This document shows, one piece after another, positions 8,224 to 19,700 of a stretch of DNA of 57,517 bases (within the stretch, counting starts at the first letter, position 1; the number at the start of each line of letters is the position of its first letter). This DNA comes from a virus. The notes under the pieces were generated by a model that was not told the DNA's origin, made no database searches, and saw only the letters and a list, made by a program, of their open reading frames with translations. The translations under genes and the position numbers were made by a program. The DNA lies in IMG/VR virus record IMGVR_UViG_3300034375_010865, positions 1-57,517 of that record; one strand, 5' to 3'.

Positions 8224-9543
8224 CTATCTAATATACATCTCAAAGCGCATAGTTCTATTTACGCCATTATAAGTTGTACAACAACTGATCTGATCTCCAG
8301 CAGACATACTAACGGGAGTAGTATAGACATAACCTCCTACGCCAATACCACCCGCTACATCGTTTGTTCCCGGAGATGTTTCATTGTTCCAAGAGAATCC
8401 CCATCTAGCCCGGGACTGGCCAGTTCCTGTACCGTCATCGATGTTAAATCCATATCTTCTCCAACCTCCCTGCGAACTAAATGGTCCGCCGCTGTGTCCA
8501 TCCCAACTAGTTACAGCAGCATCTTGTAGAAGATAGGTATTGTCCGCTGTATTTGTAAAATGATTTAATAAGGTTGTTGCTTGTCCACTACTATAAAAGC
8601 TGTTTTCATGCCATGTCCATGCACCTAATCCAGTACCCAAAGTTCCCCCGGCTGTTACGTCTGGGAATCTTGCCATAATATCAGTCCCTTGGAAATAATT
8701 ATAGCTATTATATTTGGCATCGCCATCGTTCAGATTTATTGCTGTTGGATTAAGGGTATTGTTAGTTTCCCAGTAAGAGGACGTAAAATTAAATGTGGTG
8801 CCTCTGGTTGCCTTCATAGCCAACATCCAACCACCACCATAGTAACTACTATTCATTATACAATAAATCTGCGTAGGGCCAACAGTAGGAAGATCAATCC
8901 AATAAACTCCATCTGTCGAGCTAGGATAATTAGACAGGATTTGTAATGCACTGGTTGCGGCTTGACTTGAAGACAATCCTGTGGGGGGAGCAGGAGAAGA
9001 AGGAATAACATAAACCGGTTGTGCTCCGTTACTATCAAAGTATCCGTCAAATCCACCTTGTGCTGAATCTGAACCGCCAGGAGAACCTCCCCCTGCTGCA
9101 GCAGAAGCAGTACCAGCAGATCCTGGTGTTCCTTCGCCGAATAGGCCTACCCCACCGCCACCAAGTAACAGTTGATTAGTAGAAGCGCCACCGCCTCCTC
9201 CAGCTCCACCTGTTCCATCGGATCCAGCATCTCCACCTGCACCAGAGTATCCTGCAGCTCCACCACCTCCGGCTCCATTACCAAGAGCACCGCCACCAGT
9301 ACCACCATCTCCGCCAGAGTAAGAACCCCGAGAAGCACTATAGGTAGTATCTAAGGTTGTAACTGACCCACCTGTACCACCATCTCCAAGAGAAGTACCA
9401 CCTGCACCACCAGTAATAGTAATCATAGACGCCGCAGTAGTAGTAGTTTGTTCTACAGAAAGAGCTAGCGCAGCTGCAGCGGTGTAATTTTCATTAAATA
9501 CACCTCCATATGGAAAATTGTCGGAATCGAAGGGGTAGGCCAA
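8224..9543 (-). CDS. Adhesin with glycine-rich domain and fibrinogen/intelectin-like C-terminal domain
   Basis: 439 aa. Residues 40-160 are glycine-rich. Residues about 195-439 resemble a fibrinogen-like module: SALQILSNYPSSTDGVYWID, then a single Cys in TQIYCIMNSSYYGGGWML, followed by RWGFSWNNE and a late Cys pair (ISCCTTYNG). In animal ficolins and intelectins this fold binds sugars, and the GVYWIDLP ... YC-M ... GGGWML pattern is its usual opening. The start is TTG at 9543, with GGAGAAA upstream. Predicted role: tail-borne lectin for host surface glycans. A fibrinogen-type domain after a glycine-rich domain is unusual. Sugar specificity is unknown. Confidence 0.65.
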   Translation of the reverse strand: MAYPFDSDNFPYGGVFNENYTAAAALALSVEQTTTTAASMITITGGAGGTSLGDGGTGGSVTTLDTTYSASRGSYSGGDGGTGGGALGNGAGGGGAAGYSGAGGDAGSDGTGGAGGGGGASTNQLLLGGGGVGLFGEGTPGSAGTASAAAGGGSPGGSDSAQGGFDGYFDSNGAQPVYVIPSSPAPPTGLSSSQAATSALQILSNYPSSTDGVYWIDLPTVGPTQIYCIMNSSYYGGGWMLAMKATRGTTFNFTSSYWETNNTLNPTAINLNDGDAKYNSYNYFQGTDIMARFPDVTAGGTLGTGLGAWTWHENSFYSSGQATTLLNHFTNTADNTYLLQDAAVTSWDGHSGGPFSSQGGWRRYGFNIDDGTGTGQSRARWGFSWNNETSPGTNDVAGGIGVGGYVYTTPVSMSAGDQISCCTTYNGVNRTMRFEMYIR

Positions 9544-9546
9544 CTT

Positions 9547-10314
9547 TTATTTCTCCAAATTAATTTTTTTTTCTACAGTATGTTCACGATACCATGAAAA
9601 GTTACCAGCAACAGCATCTTCATCTTTATTTTCTTCTATCCATTCTTGAACAGTTGCGCCTCTGACTTGAATCTTTCCGTAGGCTTCAGTACGTTTAAAC
9701 GGAATTACTTGAATAATTGGTTCGCCTCTTTTAATGAAAAACTCAAACTCTGATCTATTATCTGGGTTTAAAATCCTAAATGGAAAATTAACGATATTAT
9801 GATAATTATCTGTGTCCACTACTCCGGTAAAACATTCAAAATATTTATTACCGCTATTGATAGGAGATACAAATAAACATGAGTATCCTTTTCTAGTATT
9901 AATTTTCCATGGGTTAATAAACTTCAATACTGGTCCCCTAAAAGGACCTGTTCCCATCTGTCTTTCATCATGTGTCGATAACAATTCATGAGTTTTTCCT
10001 GCCAAATTAATTTGACTTCTTGTTTCTTTAATAAAGCTTTTTCCATAATCACCAACCTTAATATACATATCTGCAGGTGCAGGAATAGTATAACCAATCT
10101 TCATAGCATCAAGAAAAGGAACACACTTTCTAACAGTATCCAAGTGTCTTTCTAAAGCCATTGGATGAACACCCTCAGAAGTCTGTTCCTTCATTTTTTT
10201 AATCCAATCAGGCAAAAACTTTCTAGCATTATCTGGTTTTGCAACATAAGTATAAGCAGGATCAATCGATACAAATTCAATCAGAGGTTTTTGTTGTTTA
10301 AACAAATTCAACAT
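9547..10314 (-). CDS. DUF6065-like conserved phage protein
   Basis: 255 aa with soluble, globular composition. Motifs PFRGPVLKFINPWKI, GYSCLFVSPIN, FTGVVDTDNYHNIVNFPF and IKRGEPIIQVIPFKR match a family I know from marine myoviruses and some bacteria (I believe DUF6065). Its function is not established. Unlike its neighbours it is not repetitive and not Asp-Ser rich, so it is probably an enzyme or an assembly factor rather than a fibre. It lies 3 nt before the fibrinogen-like adhesin gene and 29 nt after the 899-aa virion gene. Confidence 0.6.
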   Translation of the reverse strand: MLNLFKQQKPLIEFVSIDPAYTYVAKPDNARKFLPDWIKKMKEQTSEGVHPMALERHLDTVRKCVPFLDAMKIGYTIPAPADMYIKVGDYGKSFIKETRSQINLAGKTHELLSTHDERQMGTGPFRGPVLKFINPWKINTRKGYSCLFVSPINSGNKYFECFTGVVDTDNYHNIVNFPFRILNPDNRSEFEFFIKRGEPIIQVIPFKRTEAYGKIQVRGATVQEWIEENKDEDAVAGNFSWYREHTVEKKINLEK

Positions 10315-10343
10315 TATAATTCCTAATCATATATTCAGTTAAA

Positions 10344-13043
10344 TTATTTTTTAATCAAGATTGCGGCTTGTGTACAGTTCATTGGGAGAACCCAGTGAGC
10401 AACAGAATTCGACGGATTAACGGCATAGAATCCGTCATCATCCAGTTGAATAGAAACCTGGTCAAGATAGTTATACTTATGTGGTGAGTAAGGACCGAAA
10501 ATCTTCAACCCATATGTTCTGCCTAACATGGCAAAAGCAGATTGTTTCTTACTCGTTCCTCCTGGGTTACCAAACTCTCCATAAAAGTGATGATTAGTAG
10601 ACTGTGCATAAACATTTTGATTATTTACAAAAGTATACCCGGATCCGGCATCTTCGATATTCGCGGCCGGCGCTTCATGTTGATGGAGACCACCACCGTG
10701 AAGTCGCATTGTTCCAACAGAAATAATAGGCTCATATACAGAATATTGATTTAAATTTTCCGGTGTAGGATGGAATTCCTGCCAAGCTTCTCTATTAGCA
10801 TCTGCAGTGTCAATGCCATTTCCACTAGAAGAATCAATATATGCAGATACCATTGGAATACTTGCACCATATGTTGCCACGCGACCCGGAGCTCCAGGAT
10901 CTCCTGGAGTATGTTCAGACAGGGATCCAAGCACTGCCGCATCATCATCGCCGAATAATCCGTGTCTAGATCCAAAGAATAGTTCGTTAAGAGAGAAACA
11001 AGTATGTTTGTTTTGGTGTCCTACATATCCCAACCAACCCATATGCAATCTGGTGGCAGAAAGATATTCTCTACCTGAAGCCGGAGTGATATAACCATCG
11101 TATGTTTGAACCGATTCAGATCTATTGATAGTACCTCTGAGTGTAGATGATGTTCTAGTTGGATACTCAGTCAGGGCAAATTGCGCTCCATCGGCTCCGA
11201 GCCACATGCTTTCCCTACCGTGGACAGCTCCATGAGCTACAACATTAGATCCATTGGTTGCTGTGGTTAAATCCCAGTCTTGATAGGTTAGGGATCCGTA
11301 TTTTGCATTTTTATTTCCAGTTGCAGTTTCACCTACACCCAGGTTTTTATCTCTTTGATTAGATAATGAAGAGTTTTGAAGCAAACCAACCGTCTGAGCA
11401 TTTGTAAAGTCATCTCCCCAAACAGTATCATTTACATTAAAATATCTATTGACAAATCCCATTAGGATATTACCACCCGCCTCAGCAGTGACTGCATTTG
11501 CGCGGTTATTACCATTAGCAGTATCTTGATTAGTAGTTTTTTCAGCAGTTGAATTGTCATCGCGGTCTGTAAAATAATTGCCGCCATATCCAATGTTTGA
11601 ACCTGCCAATACATGATTCCTGGTTGGGCCCGTTCTTTGTTCACCGACTGCACCATTAGTATTAGCATTGACAGCATTTCCATCGACATAGGTTCCAAAA
11701 TATCTATGGCTATTATAGACATAGTTAGCCGGGGCCACGGCGGGTTGATATCTAACATTACCGCTAGTTTCGGTAGATGTTTTGGAGTTAGCTATGCCGA
11801 CGGTATTAGAGCTGTTATTGTTAAGACTAGTGTCATTATTTATGATAGGATCAACAGCATAAAAACTATTGGGAGTGGCCATTCCGTTATTCATTAACAA
11901 GCTGTGGAGATTAGTTCTAAATCCATTATGAATATACTCACCATCAGGAGCAGCTTCACCATATTCTTTCTTATACTCAGATGCAAATAGTGTAGTATTA
12001 TATTCAGATACTTTTTCAGGATCATCATCCTGGTGTTGAGTTGTATGCATAATAAGATATCTGGCATCGGCATTAGAGTCTACACCACGATATGTATCAG
12101 TACCATGAGCAGAGTCCACGTTAGCTGCGCTAGAGGCCTGATCACCAAACATCCATAGTGTAGAGTTTCCATCAATCAAAAACTTAAGTTCATTATACAT
12201 GTTTTTGACGGAAGTATCTTTATGACCAAACCCAGTCTGAGCATATCTATCATAGTAAATATCATACAACGTAGAGTTACCTCTAGTTCCATCTTTTCTG
12301 ATAATATTTCCTAGATTTCCAAGAGCGTTGTTAAATGAATTAGTATTATTATTATTGTACATGCGAGTAAAAACAGAAGTGGCAGTGTTACCAGAACCTG
12401 GATTATTTCCAAATCTACCAGCATTCCAGTACCAAGACTGCGCCTCGTAGGCCAATGAACCGTCCATTTTACCAAAACCATCAGCTTCAGCCATCGAACT
12501 ACCTGCAGCGATTGCAGAGTCCTTAGTCCATCCGCCCTGAGTTGTACTACCAGCCAACATGCTAGTCAACAATGAAGCCGGCCAGTCACCAAACATTTCA
12601 TATCTCAGAACCAGCGTTTTATTAGAACTTAAATATCTATTACTTCTAGCTTCATCATTATACTCATTATTTTCTAAATCTAGTGCTTCGTCTCTTTCAA
12701 ACAACTTAAGCTTTAAGTATTTGTAGTGGCCGGTAGTAGCATGGTCATAACATTTAGCTCTTAAGAAGCCAAAGGCAGCACTATCATCACCACCATGCAC
12801 AATATCTCCAGCGGAATCTGCACCATCAAATCTTTCCCAACCTAAATGATTACTGATTGGATTTGATGCAGTTTCATCAATTTCTGTAGAAATTGCTCGT
12901 TGAATAACATGCATTAGATCTTTTTTATCTTGCAAAGTTGCAGTACCTCTGACAATGCCGCTTGTTGCATCAGTGGTATCAACTTTAAAGTTAAGATACT
13001 TTGCATTATCACTAAGATTGAAAGTGGAAGATAAAACTGTCAT
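10344..13043 (-). CDS. Large unknown virion protein (899 aa)
   Basis: No family recognised. The N-terminus (residues 1-60) reads TFNLSDNAKYLNFKVDTTD then a helix DLMHVIQRAISTEIDE. Residues 125-180 form a second globular part (YKYLKLKLFERDEALDLENN, LVLRYEMFGDWPASLLTSML). The long middle (200-800) is rich in Asn, Gly, Ser and Tyr with repeated TSS and NTN runs, as in extended beta-structured fibres. It ends HWVLPMNCTQAAILIKK. Single-copy and not tandemly repeated. Position in the fibre array and composition suggest a structural appendage protein; a polysaccharide-modifying role is possible but unsupported. Confidence 0.6.
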   Translation of the reverse strand: MTVLSSTFNLSDNAKYLNFKVDTTDATSGIVRGTATLQDKKDLMHVIQRAISTEIDETASNPISNHLGWERFDGADSAGDIVHGGDDSAAFGFLRAKCYDHATTGHYKYLKLKLFERDEALDLENNEYNDEARSNRYLSSNKTLVLRYEMFGDWPASLLTSMLAGSTTQGGWTKDSAIAAGSSMAEADGFGKMDGSLAYEAQSWYWNAGRFGNNPGSGNTATSVFTRMYNNNNTNSFNNALGNLGNIIRKDGTRGNSTLYDIYYDRYAQTGFGHKDTSVKNMYNELKFLIDGNSTLWMFGDQASSAANVDSAHGTDTYRGVDSNADARYLIMHTTQHQDDDPEKVSEYNTTLFASEYKKEYGEAAPDGEYIHNGFRTNLHSLLMNNGMATPNSFYAVDPIINNDTSLNNNSSNTVGIANSKTSTETSGNVRYQPAVAPANYVYNSHRYFGTYVDGNAVNANTNGAVGEQRTGPTRNHVLAGSNIGYGGNYFTDRDDNSTAEKTTNQDTANGNNRANAVTAEAGGNILMGFVNRYFNVNDTVWGDDFTNAQTVGLLQNSSLSNQRDKNLGVGETATGNKNAKYGSLTYQDWDLTTATNGSNVVAHGAVHGRESMWLGADGAQFALTEYPTRTSSTLRGTINRSESVQTYDGYITPASGREYLSATRLHMGWLGYVGHQNKHTCFSLNELFFGSRHGLFGDDDAAVLGSLSEHTPGDPGAPGRVATYGASIPMVSAYIDSSSGNGIDTADANREAWQEFHPTPENLNQYSVYEPIISVGTMRLHGGGLHQHEAPAANIEDAGSGYTFVNNQNVYAQSTNHHFYGEFGNPGGTSKKQSAFAMLGRTYGLKIFGPYSPHKYNYLDQVSIQLDDDGFYAVNPSNSVAHWVLPMNCTQAAILIKK

Positions 13044-13057
13044 TATTTCTAACCTTT

Positions 13058-13651
13058 TTAATTTACGGTGTAGTTAACTTCTACTGTTAAATGGCTGTGC
13101 GTTGTACTACTATTAATAGCAACGATATCGAGTCTAACGTTATCGGTAGCACCAATCACTGTTTCTGTTAAAGATTGAGTTCCACCTAAAGACGTTTGAC
13201 CAGAGGATATTGTAAAACTCGAACCAATGTCCGTGGTTCCATTCTTAACAAGCTTGAACTCAATATCTGCATCTCCAGCTTCAGCCAGAGTTGCGTCGAT
13301 ACTTTTTAAAGTGATTGCTGATTGTGGGGTATAGGTAAGAGATCCCGTTCCGGCGGTAAAAGTAGAAAGCTGAACAATAGCAAATGCGTCTAATGGATTA
13401 AGGACTGGAATAAAAGACGCGCCATCCCAGACTTCCAATCGGCTTTCTGTTAAATCAAAGAAAAGCTCACCTGAGTCAGCACCAGCAGAAACACTAGGAG
13501 CGCCACCAGAGGAATCAATGGATGCTCTGAGTCTAGTTAAACCAGAACCAATACCAGTGATAATTCCCGATACGTTTAAATCAGAATCAAATGTAGCATC
13601 TTTTCCGACTTGTAGGCCATTTTTGACCTTAAAGTCCTTATCATTCGCCAA
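13058..13651 (-). CDS. Short tail fibre protein
   Basis: 197 aa. The N-terminus DKDFKVKNGLQVGKDATF is the common start of marine-phage fibre proteins, a short attachment segment followed by repeated beta strands. Then comes GELFFDLTESRLEVWDGASF, also typical. The C-terminal 100 residues are a beta-sandwich-like region (SLTYTPQSAITLKSIDAT to VEVNYTVN). The start is TTG at 13651, supported by GGGGAGAG 8 nt upstream and by the family start MANDKDF. A late-promoter box lies 39 nt upstream. It follows the 2022-aa fibre gene and may form part of the same fibre. Confidence 0.65.
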   Translation of the reverse strand: MANDKDFKVKNGLQVGKDATFDSDLNVSGIITGIGSGLTRLRASIDSSGGAPSVSAGADSGELFFDLTESRLEVWDGASFIPVLNPLDAFAIVQLSTFTAGTGSLTYTPQSAITLKSIDATLAEAGDADIEFKLVKNGTTDIGSSFTISSGQTSLGGTQSLTETVIGATDNVRLDIVAINSSTTHSHLTVEVNYTVN

Positions 13652-13689
13652 GGTTCACTCTCCCCAATAGGCTACCTAAATTATATTTT

Positions 13690-13697
13690 TATTTATA
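13690..13697 (-). promoter_or_regulatory. Late promoter box TATAAATA
   Basis: Exact T4-type late box on the minus strand in the 51-nt gap after the 2022-aa fibre gene, 39 nt before the TTG of the 197-aa fibre gene. Confidence 0.7.
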
Positions 13698-13702
13698 CAA
13701 AA

Positions 13703-16700
13703 TCAATCCGTTAACAACATTTTCATAACCTTGAATATAGTAGGATTAGTCGAAGCTGGTGTAGCTAACAATCGGACATCCCCACCATTAATATCAACGT
13801 CATATGTGGCCAGCGTGGATCCTGTGGCTACCTGGCCATATTCTGTGGCAACTGCAGTACTACCATCGTGTGTAATAAGTAGCTCGCTGATATATCTGTT
13901 ATTTCCATCTTTTGCGGTAACAACAACCTTAGCACCTGAATACGTAGTGGCAGAGAATGTTGCAATTGCAGTTTGGCTAATCGATGTAGTTCTATCAGAG
14001 TCACCGCCAATATTAACTTTAGAATCAATGTCAATGTTATTTGCAAAGACTCTAGGTATGATTGGTTCAACAAAAGTCGCAACATCAGTTACAAGTCTAA
14101 AGTCACCGGTTAGAGGATTAAAGTTAATACTGTCAACCGTATCACCCAAGGATGCCTGTGCACCTACCAATCCGATACTATCTACAAAGCCAGAAGCATC
14201 AACTGTAATAACAGGAATCTTGGTAGATGTACCATATGTACCTGGAGAAGTTGATGCGGTACGTCTTGTAATTCTATTAGCAGAAAGACTGTCATCAATG
14301 AATACGTCACCTGCTACGTCAAGTGTAGCTTGAGGAGATGTTTCTCTAATACCGATTCTTTTTGCACTTCCATCAATAAATAACTGATCACTATCAAAAA
14401 GATTAATTACAAAATCTTTACTTGTAGAAGCGTCATTTAGATTTCTATCATTAATAGTAATTTTTCTATCAATATAACCAAATTTTGCTCTGGAATTAAA
14501 AATCAAATAGGCACTATCATCTAGACCGCCACCATTTCCGCTAACTATTATACCTCCAGATGCAGCGTCAGTAACTTGCAAAGTTCCGTTTGCAGTAACT
14601 GCGCCAACTGTGATATTATTAGTAGTCGTATTACCTTTAGTCGTAACAAAATCTAATGTATAAGCAGCTTCAGCAGAATCGATTTGTTGTTCAACCAATG
14701 CAGAGTCATGTAAAGTAAGAGCTGCAATCTGTGCGTCAACATACGACTTACTTGTTAGTGCACTATCAATAGAAGGAGTTAGTGTCGAGACTATAGCTTC
14801 ATCACTAATTTTAAGATTCCCGTTAATATCAACACTACTACTACTTGTAGTAAGTCTATCACTATTAGCAAATCTTAATATTGTAGATCCGCCTGGATTA
14901 ACATACATTGATTGTTGATTGTTAGCGGCATTGAAAACTTGGAATGAGCCGGCCGTGCCCATTCTTATATTTTTCTGAGATATAAAATTAGAAGCAAAAG
15001 CAGCTGAATCATGATAAATTTCGAGGCCTTCGTCTCCACCCAATTTAATCTTTGAGCGATCCGGCATAATAAGATCATCAGAATCACTGAAAGTAATGTC
15101 GCCATTAGTTGTGATACCAGCAACAGTAATAGTATTGGTTGTACTATTACCTCTATCTGTTACAACCTGTAGAGTAGAAGCACTTACACTATTGTCTACA
15201 TAAAATTTACTAGCTAAAGCGCTATCGGTAGACGGTGTTAATGTAGAGACTAAAGCTTCACCAGTTACGTCAATAGTTTTACTAAATTCCCACTTATCGC
15301 CTGCAGTACGGTATGTAATTTTAGGATTATCAGAATAAGATCCTACTGTAATCCCAGCACCATCTGCTTGAGAACTACTTGTAGCAGAGTCGGCAATAAT
15401 AATATTTTTATCTCTGATAGTAAGATCTACAGAGTTAATCGTAGTAGTTGTACCGTTGACCTGAAGATCGCCAAGAATAACAACTGTACCTGTACTATCA
15501 TTTAACGGCGCAGGATCAAGAATAAGATCGCCAGAACTAGTACCTACAGTATTATCAAGAATCCTGACATTATCCACGTCAATCTGAGTAAGACCTGCAA
15601 GCGTAGTAGTAGATCCACCCAGAACGATTGATGTAGTACCAATGGTTGAGGAATCGAATTCTAACTTGGCATTAGTGATACCACCATCTTTTACTCTGAC
15701 TGCGCCAGAGCCATCAACAGCAGATAATTCAATAGTAGAACCATCAACAGTAACTTCAATCTCATTTGAATTAGCAGTGATACCATCACCACCGACAACT
15801 GTGAAGGCACCTGTTCCACTGTCGTAAGTTAATCCATCCCCGCCGCTAAACATAGAACGAACATTAGCAGAGTCAATATCAATTGTGCGACTAGTAGTAA
15901 TATCACCACCACCAGTTAAACCTTTACCTGCATTGATATTAACGTTAGCGTGATTAATATGTTCATTAGCAACAAAACCAGAGGTGTTATCGTGATTAAT
16001 CGCTTTACTATAGTAAGTGGCGAGTTCAGATGAGTCAATATCAATATCATCAGGATTAACTCTAATGCCAACACCCGCTCCTACAGCCAGCGTGCGACTC
16101 GCAGTTATATCACCGCCGCCTGCAAGACCATCTCCAGCATCAATATCTACAGTAGAATGATCGATATGCTCGTTTGCTACAAAATTACTAAGAGCATCGT
16201 GATCAATTTCGGCATCGTTTGTGGATACTATGCCATTAGCTGAGTCATATGTAATTCCCGTACCTTCAACGATAGCGGCTCTAGCTAAAGGTTGAATAAA
16301 GTCAGAGTCAACTCTAACATCAATTGCAGAATCTACTCTCGCTGTAGTATAGTAGAGATTGGACGCTTCATTGACATCATCTGTCGTAAGCTGTGGGATT
16401 CTGGCGGAATCAAAAATTCCTGATGTAATATCAGCAGCCGCCAAAACAGGAATTACCGATGAGTCAAGGACTCCAGAAATATTGTCAGCTGTTAAAGCAG
16501 GGATTCTATCAGAATCAAATACACCAGAAGTGATATCAGAAGCAGACAGCGGCGGGATTAAATCAGAGTCAAAACTACTATCGATTAAAGAGTTAATATA
16601 ACCAAGTGTAACTTTATCGTCAATTGCAGAATCTACACGAGCAGTAGTATAATAAAGATTAGATCCTTCATTGACGTCATCTGTACTCAATTGTGGAATT

Positions 16701-19700
16701 CTAGCAGAATCAAGTACACCAGAAGTAATATCATCAGCAGCTAGAGGTGGAATTCTTGCTGAGTCAAAAATTCCAGATGTAATATCTACGGTAGATAATG
16801 GTGGAATTAAGTCAGAGTCAAAGCTACTGTCAATTAAAGAGTTAATATAACCGAGTGTAACTTTATCGTCGATTGCGGAATCTACTCTTGATGTGGTATA
16901 ATAAAGATTAGATCCTTCATTGACGCCATCTGTACTCAATTGTGGAATTCTAGCGGAATCAAAGATTCCGGAGGTAATATCAGCAGCAGCTAGAGATGGA
17001 ATTCTAGCAGAATCAAAGATTCCAGATGTGATATCTACAGCAGCCAGAGGTGGAATTAAATCAGAATCAAAATCACCGCCGGTAAAATCATTAATATAGT
17101 TAAGAGTAACAGTGTCGTTAATCTGACCAACAACTGCAGCAGAGTCATGCGTATCAAACGTGTCAATAAATTCTTGATTTATTTTACTTTGTATATGATC
17201 AGAGTCAACTGCAGAGTCCAAAGAAATAGTAACAGCCTGATTAGAAGCATTACCAATGAAGATTCGGTTTTCATTCAGATTTGGTGTAGCTGCGGTTCTA
17301 CCTGCACCAACGATCTTGATAGACCCGGCCGATGAATGTACTCTCGATACCTGACCAATATTCTGAATAAGAGATGATTCACCTGTAGGCTTAACATTAG
17401 TAAATGCTCCAGGTGTAGTCGAGACATAAAGAGTATCACCAACAGAATACGTCCCACTTGGAATGTTAAGATTGCCTAAAGTACCAAAAGTATAGACAAT
17501 AACTTCGGCATTATTATTGGCATTTTCTTTAACAACACCAAATGCTGGCATGGCTGCCGCATTATCAGCATCTGCCCGGTCTACGGTTGGTATATTACCG
17601 CTAATACCATTAATGTAAACAACTTCACCCTTGTTAAGAGTCGATCCAGAAGCATTTTTTGCTATAAACTCAACTGCTCCTTCCAGATCACCAATAAATC
17701 TAGGTGCAGTAATATTTCCGGTTGCAGAAATAGAATCCGCACTAACTGTTCCGGAGAATGTATCTGCAAATATAGTAGCAGCGTTAAAATCTGCTAATAC
17801 AAAAGAAGGATCACTCCTATCAATAATATTTGATCTAGGAGAAGAGTCTAAGGCAGAGTCTTGGTATTGAGCAAAGACGTAGTACTTATCGTCTGTAGCG
17901 TCTCTAAATAGACCTGTATGCTGTCTACCGCCTAATGCAGCATCAAAATAATGACCAACAAAACCAATATCAACTTCATCAGAAGACTCATTGGAATCTG
18001 CAAGGTGGATTAGTGGATCTCGAATCGATAGAGTAGATGCGTTAACTGTTGTTGTCGTACCTTGAACAGTAAAATCACCTAGGATTTCCATGTTACCGCC
18101 AACATTCAGCGCTCCACCAATACCAACACCACCCGTGACGACTAATGCGCCAGTTGTAGTATCTGTAGAAGCAGTAGAATTATTGACAGTTAACGTAGAT
18201 CCATCGTATGTTAGGTTAGCATCGTCTTCTAACTCTCCGTCCGTGCCGGCAACTACAAGTCTATCATTAGTTAGATCTTCAACATTTGCACTTGCTAATG
18301 TAGTTTGGCCGTCTACATCTAAGGTACCGACAATCTGAGTGTTACCTGTCGATTGTTGAACTGTAAAGTTGCTTGCACCAACGTTTAATTCTGTACCGTT
18401 AAAGGTCAGATTAGCATCATCTTCAAGTTCACCCGATGCACCAGCAATGACAATTCTATTGTCTGTTAAATCAGTGACACTAGCACTCGCCAATGTAGCA
18501 GTGCCCGAAACATCCAATTTTGTAATATCGGCAGAGTCAATTGTAAGGTTAGAGGAGCTATCACCCAAAGTAATAGTTGTATCACCAAGGGTAATAGTAG
18601 CATCTTGTAACTTGTCGGTGGTAATACCACCTGCTAATTGATCATTACTAACACCACCGGTCTTAATCTCAACAAAACCAGATGTAACACTAAAATCATC
18701 AGAGTCAAAGCTGGCAACACCTTTATTAGTAACTGTTGCCAGTTCACCTGCGATTGTAATAGTTCTGCCGGAAGCAGCAGTAGTAATTCCTTCACCGCCT
18801 GCAAGCTCTAAAGAAGAGTCTGCAAGATTTACAGATCCTGTTGTTGGACCATCAGCTGCGGTGTTTAAAGTAGTACTAACGGTAATTCCTGAAACGCCTA
18901 CGCTATCAATAAAACCAGAAGAATCAACAGTAATAACAGGAATTTGTGTAGTTGATCCATAAGTCCCAGCTGTTACTCCAGCTGGAGAAGTTCTAGCAAG
19001 ATTAGTGAATGTAGCAGAGTCTGCGTTGTAATGTCCGATGGCAGTTCCGTCAATAAATCCGCCGTCAACATTAACATTTCCAGAAGTAAGGTTATTGACA
19101 GTAATAGTATCAATTGTACCGCCTTCTACCTTATCGCCAGAGATTTGATCACTAGCAAGAGTCAGTGTTCCAGCAGAAACATCTAAAGTCTTACCTATCC
19201 CGACCGTGATATCTGAACTATCAATAGTGACGTTGTTAATAGTCCCGCCGTCAATATCTACGGTTGTTACTGTACCACCATCTGAAACTGTAGCACCACT
19301 AAAGTCGACTGTTCCAGATGAAGTAATATTTGTAAATGTTGCAGAGTCACCAGTAATACCAAAAATTCTCAAATCAGAATCTAACTTTAAAGGAGATCCT
19401 GCTAATCCGTCTCCTTCAAAGTTAGCATCTGTTGTTATAGCTGATGTAATATTAGAAATAGCTGAGTCAAGATTATCTAATACATCTGCAAGAGTAGTAC
19501 CTGCTGCATTAGCTAATCCAGTTGGATCAATAGTAAAGGTTGAAGCATCAGCACTAACACTGTCAGCACTTACTACAAACCCAGCATTAAACTTTAAAAA
19601 TAAACGAGTACCATCGGTTAAAGAAGCAAGAACATAGCGATCAGAGTCCGGTGCACCGAGATTTGGTTCAGCATTGTCTAAACTAATAAACGCAGAGCGT

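Noticed and set aside
13731-14333. Plus-strand 200-codon open frame opposite the giant fibre gene
   Set aside because: It mirrors the Ser/Asp/Thr-rich fibre sequence, has no SD and no recognisable motif. The same kind of shadow frames occur all along the fibre genes (for example 19206-19637, 35352-35876, 43005-43421).
16340-17080. Possible CRISPR-like array
   Set aside because: Repeat units are long, in frame and fully coding; no short palindromic repeats with unique spacers.
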